The notes below the pieces were generated by a model that saw nothing but the letters and a program-made list of their open reading frames with translations, had not been told where the DNA came from and searched no databases. A program made the position numbers and the translations under genes. 17,815 nt of DNA from Campylobacterota bacterium (GTDB taxonomy: Bacteria > Campylobacterota > Campylobacteria > Campylobacterales > Sulfurovaceae): positions 1-17,815 of the forward strand of contig JAUVCL010000022.1 of assembly GCA_030595845.1 (NCBI GenBank), read 5' to 3'. Within the stretch, counting starts at the first letter, position 1; every line of letters starts with the position of its first letter. This document shows positions 14,211 to 17,815 of the stretch, one piece after another.

Positions 14211-14570
14211 ATGAAAGCATTAAATGTAACGTTAATATCAGGGTTGGCTTTATTGGTAATAGGATGTAGTACAAGTGAGCCTACAGTGAATACAACAAAG
14301 CAAATCGTGACACTTGAAAATGGAAAGCAGTATAGTGTACCAACAGGATCTAGTTATACAAAAGCACCGGTGACAGATAAGCATATACAACGTTATACGG
14401 AATTTGGTGTAAAAGAGTGTAAAAATGGTGATATCACATGGGAAATGTACAGCGTTGCAGATGCTATTAATGTGGTGATGAGATCGGGAACTAAAGAAGG
14501 GGGCTTGACTATCTATGAAAAAGCTGCCAAAGAAGGTACTATCGGATGTGCAAGCCCACTTTCAAATTAA
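14211..14570 (+). CDS. Small lipoprotein, unknown function
   Basis: The 119-residue protein has a lipoprotein signal ending LLVIGC (C19) and STSEP after the Cys. The mature part has a beta-like N-terminal half (KQIVTLENGKQYSVPTGSSY). A later segment with two Cys (EFGVKECKNGDITWEMY and GTIGCASP) could form one disulfide. No family is recognised. GGAAG lies 6 bases before the ATG. It is 42 bases upstream of gdhA, with the small hairpin CTAATC/GATTAG (14582-14597) between, so it is probably not tightly linked to that operon. Confidence 0.7.
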   Translation: MKALNVTLISGLALLVIGCSTSEPTVNTTKQIVTLENGKQYSVPTGSSYTKAPVTDKHIQRYTEFGVKECKNGDITWEMYSVADAINVVMRSGTKEGGLTIYEKAAKEGTIGCASPLSN

Positions 14571-14612
14571 TAATATTATAGCTAATCTAGCGATTAGATT
14601 TAAGGAAAAAAT

Positions 14613-16001
14613 ATGATGAAGAGAATAACCACGGTCAATGCAAAAGAAGAGATAGCAAAGCTTAGGAATGAACAGTGTGCTGAAGATGATGTGTTTTTTC
14701 AAGCCATGGAAGAGGTGCTGTTATCTCTTTTACCTCTCTTTAAATCAGATGAAGTGTATGCAAAAAGTGCAAAAAATGCCATCATAAGAAGACTTATCAC
14801 ACCAGACAGGGTGATCAAGTTTAAGGTAGCTTGGTTGGATGACAAAAATGAGATCCAGGTCAATACAGGGTACAGGGTACAGTTTAACAATGCACTGGGA
14901 CCCTATAAAGGTGGTCTGCGATTTCACCCTACGGTTAATGAAGGTATTTTAAAATTTTTAGGGTTTGAGCAGATCTTAAAAAATGCATTGACCGGTTTAC
15001 CTATTGGCGGGGCTAAAGGGGGGAGTGACTTTGATCCTAAAGGCAAGAGCGATTTTGAAGTGATGAAGTTCTGTTCAGCCTTTATGAAAGAACTGCATAA
15101 GTATATTGGACCGCGTATTGATGTGCCTGCAGGTGATATTGGTGTTGGGGCACGTGAGATAGGCTATTTGTTTGGACAGTATAAATCTATTACATCCTCA
15201 TTTGAAGGTATTCTAACCGGAAAACCACCTTTCTTTGGCGGCTCACAGATGCGAACTGAAGCTACTGGGTATGGTGTCATCTATTTTACGCGAAAGATGC
15301 TGGAGTTGGAAAGGAGAGAGGATGAGTGTTTAAAAGATCAAGTCTGTACCGTCAGCGGTGCGGGTAATGTTGCATTGCATGCCATAGAAAAACTACAGCA
15401 CTTTGGTGCTATTCCTGTATCTTGTTCAGATTCTGGAGGGACACTGTATGATTCCAGAGGTGTTGATCTTGAATTATTAAAAGATTTGAAACTCAAGAAA
15501 CGTGTTTCACTTAAAGAGTATATTAAAGTGCATACAGATGCAGAATTTACCCCTGTGGCAGACTATCCTAAAGATGGTCATGCGGTGTGGCACATCCCTT
15601 GTTTTGCTGCTTTCCCGTGTGCAACACAAAATGAACTGACAGCTATTGATGCCAAAAAACTGATCAAGAATGGTTGTAAGTGTATTTCAGAGGGAGCCAA
15701 TATGCCATCTACAGCTGAAGCTGTACGCCTTATATTAAAGAGTGATATCTATTTTGCTCCGGCAAAAGCGGCAAATGCAGGTGGTGTTGTAGTCAGTGGT
15801 TTTGAAATGAGTCAAAATGCTGCCATGCAGAAATGGACTTTTGATGAAGTTGAGACCAAACTCAAAGCAACGATGGAAGAGATATGTATCAATGTTTCAG
15901 AAACTGCGAAAGAGTATGGTGTTGAAGGAAATTATGTTGATGGTGCGAATATCGCAGGATTTAAAAGAGTGGCGGATGCGATGATCGCAGAGGGGATTTA
16001 G
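14613..16001 (+). CDS. gdhA: Glutamate dehydrogenase, NADP-type
   Basis: The 462-residue enzyme reversibly converts 2-oxoglutarate, ammonia and NAD(P)H to glutamate; in bacteria this form mainly assimilates ammonium in the cytoplasm. Hexameric GDH signatures are intact: GPYKGGLRFHP (96-106), LPIGGAKGGSDFDP with catalytic K135, PAGDIGVG with catalytic D175, FGGSQMRTEATGYGV, and the Rossmann loop SGAGNVA (248-254). CSDSGG (271-276) follows the second strand, as in NADP-preferring enzymes. Length is normal for the family. AAGGA is 6 bases before ATG 14613; a second ATG follows at once. A PAP2 gene begins 31 bases downstream, suggesting a common transcript. Confidence 0.95.
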   Translation: MMKRITTVNAKEEIAKLRNEQCAEDDVFFQAMEEVLLSLLPLFKSDEVYAKSAKNAIIRRLITPDRVIKFKVAWLDDKNEIQVNTGYRVQFNNALGPYKGGLRFHPTVNEGILKFLGFEQILKNALTGLPIGGAKGGSDFDPKGKSDFEVMKFCSAFMKELHKYIGPRIDVPAGDIGVGAREIGYLFGQYKSITSSFEGILTGKPPFFGGSQMRTEATGYGVIYFTRKMLELERREDECLKDQVCTVSGAGNVALHAIEKLQHFGAIPVSCSDSGGTLYDSRGVDLELLKDLKLKKRVSLKEYIKVHTDAEFTPVADYPKDGHAVWHIPCFAAFPCATQNELTAIDAKKLIKNGCKCISEGANMPSTAEAVRLILKSDIYFAPAKAANAGGVVVSGFEMSQNAAMQKWTFDEVETKLKATMEEICINVSETAKEYGVEGNYVDGANIAGFKRVADAMIAEGI

Positions 16002-16032
16002 TCATTTAGTATTGAGTGATTGGATGTAAAAA

Positions 16033-16575
16033 ATGATAGAAAACATTATGCATATTGACGCTTGGATTAACATGCAAATGAAAAGTATGCAAATACCGTT
16101 ACTCAGTGAGTCTATGATCACGCTTACCAATCTTAATAATGGCAGGGGGATACTGGTTTTTTCAATTGCTTTTATGCTGTTCTTTGCTTATAAAAAATGG
16201 TATCATGCGCTTTTGTTTTATTTCGTTTCTATATTGGGAGCACAGATTGCTTTTGTTTCGATCAAACTGATCATTCAGCGGATAAGGCCTGTATCTGATA
16301 TAATTTTTGCAAGTGGTTATTCGTTTCCTTCTGGACATGCAACCATGGCAACAGCGTTGTCATTGACACTCTATGTTATCTTTGCAAAAAGAGTCTCTGG
16401 TGTAGGTCTACGGCTACCCTTGTTATTTATATCTATATTTTGGATAGTCCTGATCTCTTTTTCCCGTATATATCTGGGAGTACATTGGTTCAGTGATGTG
16501 ATAGCCGGAGTAATTTTAGGGTTTTCTTGGGTGACATTTTTAGTGTTTGTGTTTTATGATAAACTGAAAAGGTGA
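16033..16575 (+). CDS. PAP2-family membrane phosphatase
   Basis: The 180-residue integral membrane protein has all three PAP2 motifs: K78-x6-RP (KLIIQRIRP), PSGH (99-102) and SR-x5-H-x3-D (S144, R145, H151, D155). Membrane segments surround them. Enzymes of this family remove phosphate from phosphatidic acid, phosphatidylglycerol phosphate or undecaprenyl diphosphate, usually on the periplasmic face. The substrate cannot be chosen from sequence alone. GGATG lies 6 bases before the ATG. The stop immediately precedes the start of the next gene, so they are coupled. Confidence 0.9.
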   Translation: MIENIMHIDAWINMQMKSMQIPLLSESMITLTNLNNGRGILVFSIAFMLFFAYKKWYHALLFYFVSILGAQIAFVSIKLIIQRIRPVSDIIFASGYSFPSGHATMATALSLTLYVIFAKRVSGVGLRLPLLFISIFWIVLISFSRIYLGVHWFSDVIAGVILGFSWVTFLVFVFYDKLKR

Positions 16576-16578
16576 ATG

Positions 16579-17178
16579 ATGTTTGAAGTTGCAGACTATA
16601 TCGGTATCATTGCTTTTTCCATGAGTGGTTTCTTTGTAGCCGTACGTAATAAACTGGATTTCCTTGGGGTTCTTATTTCTGTCTTTTTAACGGCATTTGG
16701 CGGGGGTATCATAAGAGATGTGGCCGTACATAAAACACCTTATACTTTCACCCATACAGCACCTGTCGTTGTTATGATCTTTATCATACTTTTTCTTGTG
16801 TTACTGAAATTTCATAACAAATCCAGTATAGAGAATAAACCGCTTTTTATTTTGAGTGACTCTATCGGACTTATCTCTTTTAGTATTACAGGTGCACTTG
16901 TCGGCTTGGAACATGACTTAAATATCACGGGTGTGCTGGCTCTCTCTTTTGTTACAGCAGTGGGTGGAGGTATCATTAGGGATGTGATCATAAATGAGAT
17001 ACCATTTGTTTTGAAAACAGGCTTTTATGGGACGGTAGCGCTCATCATAGGGGCTCTCCTATATGTGTTGGACAGCTATGAAATGGTGGATGTCTATTCT
17101 TTGAGTATGGTGTTTATTTTAGGTGTGATACTGCGTATTGTAGCTTATTATAAAAAGTGGTACATTCCTATGATCTAG
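16579..17178 (+). CDS. UPF0126/TRIC-type membrane protein
   Basis: The 199-residue inner-membrane protein has six or seven segments in two homologous halves, each with the family motif GGGIIRDV (41-48 and 129-136). This is the UPF0126 (YadS/YicG-like) family, related to TRIC cation channels and sometimes annotated as glycine transporters. The transported species here is unknown. ATG at 16579 is chosen over 16576 because AAGG (16569-16572) then has normal spacing. It follows the PAP2 stop directly. The 3' end overlaps the convergent YcxB-like gene by 11 bases. Confidence 0.85.
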   Translation: MFEVADYIGIIAFSMSGFFVAVRNKLDFLGVLISVFLTAFGGGIIRDVAVHKTPYTFTHTAPVVVMIFIILFLVLLKFHNKSSIENKPLFILSDSIGLISFSITGALVGLEHDLNITGVLALSFVTAVGGGIIRDVIINEIPFVLKTGFYGTVALIIGALLYVLDSYEMVDVYSLSMVFILGVILRIVAYYKKWYIPMI

Positions 17179-17671
17179 GTGAAAGAGTAGGAAGGTACTT
17201 TTCCAGATAATCATCAAATTCTTTTCTCTGTATGTCGTTCATTACACGCACAGGGATGACATTAAATTGACGTGGGGTAGTATAGAGCAGATAAAACTTT
17301 TCATCTTTTTCCCATTGATTAAATTGACTCCATGCAATGGTTTTCTCCGTACCCTTCTTATCAAACCTGATACCTTTTCCTGATATTCGCAAGGTTATCT
17401 CACTTTTTAGTGTTGGGCTTTTTGTATAAATGTTTTTAGCCTGATAGCTGGAGAGCATTCTGACGAAAAGCATATAAAAAGAGATGGAAAAAAATGCCGC
17501 AAGGATGTTTGTGATAATCTCACGTGTATTGCTAAAGTCCGTACCTACCAGTACTATGACCGCTGCCAAAGCTATATATATGAGCAGTTTCACGACTCTA
17601 TGACTTTTCTTATGATGAAGGTTTACCGCTTGTAGGTATTCTTCCTGTGAGAGTTTATAAGTAATATTCAT
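17168..17671 (-). CDS. YcxB-like membrane protein
   Basis: The 167-residue protein has a short N-terminal soluble stretch and two adjacent membrane segments (about 27-44 and 51-71). A C-terminal beta domain follows with the pattern SEITLRISGKGIRF and TIAWSQFNQWEKDEKFYLLY, then QFNVIPVRVM. This matches the YcxB-like family, whose role is unknown. TATAAT on the minus strand (17698-17703) is a plausible -10. It overlaps the end of the UPF0126 gene. Confidence 0.65.
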   Translation of the reverse strand: MNITYKLSQEEYLQAVNLHHKKSHRVVKLLIYIALAAVIVLVGTDFSNTREIITNILAAFFSISFYMLFVRMLSSYQAKNIYTKSPTLKSEITLRISGKGIRFDKKGTEKTIAWSQFNQWEKDEKFYLLYTTPRQFNVIPVRVMNDIQRKEFDDYLEKYLPTLSPRS

Positions 17672-17709
17672 ACTGTACCTTTAAAATTTTTTTAGGTATT
17701 ATACAGTAT
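17670..17709. promoter_or_regulatory. Inverted repeat over the YcxB-like promoter
   Basis: ATACTGTA (17670-17677) and TACAGTAT (17702-17709) are perfect inverted copies flanking the leader. One covers the start codon and the other overlaps the -10 on the minus strand. This could be an operator or an RNA hairpin in the leader. Confidence 0.35.
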
Positions 17710-17735
17710 TAAGACACATAGTACACAAACTATAA

Positions 17736-17753
17736 GGTATAAAAACGTATACC
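17736..17753. promoter_or_regulatory. Small inverted repeat upstream of the truncated gene at 17769
   Basis: GGTATA (17736-17741) and TATACC (17748-17753) form a perfect 6-bp inverted repeat, 15 bases before the start codon. It may be an operator or a short leader hairpin. Confidence 0.25.
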
Positions 17754-17768
17754 GTTAAAGGAACTTGA

Positions 17769-17815
17769 ATGTTATATAAAGTAAAAGCGAAGATCAACAA
17801 ACTAAAAATGAAAGA
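17769..17815 (+). CDS. Start of an unidentified gene, cut by the window end
   Basis: ATG at 17769 is preceded by AAGGA (17758-17762) with 6-base spacing. The 15 visible codons read MLYKVKAKINKLKMK and remain open to the edge. Too little is present to identify the family. Confidence 0.5.
   Translation, partial: MLYKVKAKINKLKMK

Noticed and set aside
14582..14597. CTAATC/GATTAG hairpin before gdhA as a terminator or riboswitch
   Set aside because: It has a six-pair stem with a weak U tract and no recognisable riboswitch core, so it was not called as a separate feature.

Overview
The window is AT-rich and gene-dense. It looks like a chromosomal piece of a Campylobacterota bacterium of the Sulfurimonas/Sulfurovum type. 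The clues are the histidine-kinase H-box style (ATHEMNTPIS), a small c553-type cytochrome, DUF2202 and DUF234 proteins, and Ig-like surface proteins, one with a Cys-containing C-terminal sorting signal. The taxon is inferred from family habits and was not tested. No rRNA, tRNA, CRISPR array, complete insertion sequence or phage gene is visible.

Layout. 1-483 is a DUF234 nuclease-like domain, possibly cut by the window edge. 484-2425 (minus) holds a small exported Cys-pair protein behind a tandem operator-like repeat, and an AsmA-like membrane-anchored protein. 2557-3636 (plus) holds an exported ferritin-like DUF2202 protein and a small NTF2-like protein. 3640-3942 (minus) is a mono-haem cytochrome c. 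4026-5863 (minus) is an OmpR-type response regulator and its sensor kinase, coupled by a TGATG overlap. 5957-6141 is a structured 185-bp MITE with a TAAA target duplication. 6159-6974 (plus) encodes two small exported Gly-rich proteins. 6996-8922 (minus) is a LuxR-type regulator followed by an SO_0444/YraQ-type permease whose reading frame contains a REP-like inverted doublet. 9074-11902 is a 942-residue Ig-repeat lipoprotein. 12207-13940 is a choice-of-anchor-F-like exported protein with a CTERM-like tail, followed by a strong terminator. 14211-14570 is a small lipoprotein. 14613-17178 carries gdhA, a PAP2 phosphatase and a UPF0126/TRIC-type membrane protein. 17168-17671 (minus) is a YcxB-like membrane protein, and a gene starting at 17769 runs off the end.

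The most interesting signal is a shared promoter architecture. Three plus-strand genes around the two-component system (DUF2202 at 2557 and the Gly-rich proteins at 6159 and 6687) have a TTCATACTCTT-type element. In each, its core ATACT lies exactly 23 bp upstream of a -10-like hexamer, and a second ATACT lies 11-13 bp after the first. One site lies between the regulator gene and the MITE. This suggests a local regulon of envelope proteins driven by the adjacent OmpR-type regulator. The MITE lies in the presumed 5' leader of the 6159 gene. A MITE-end-like sequence sits at nearly the same place downstream of the 6687 promoter, so the whole promoter-leader module appears duplicated.
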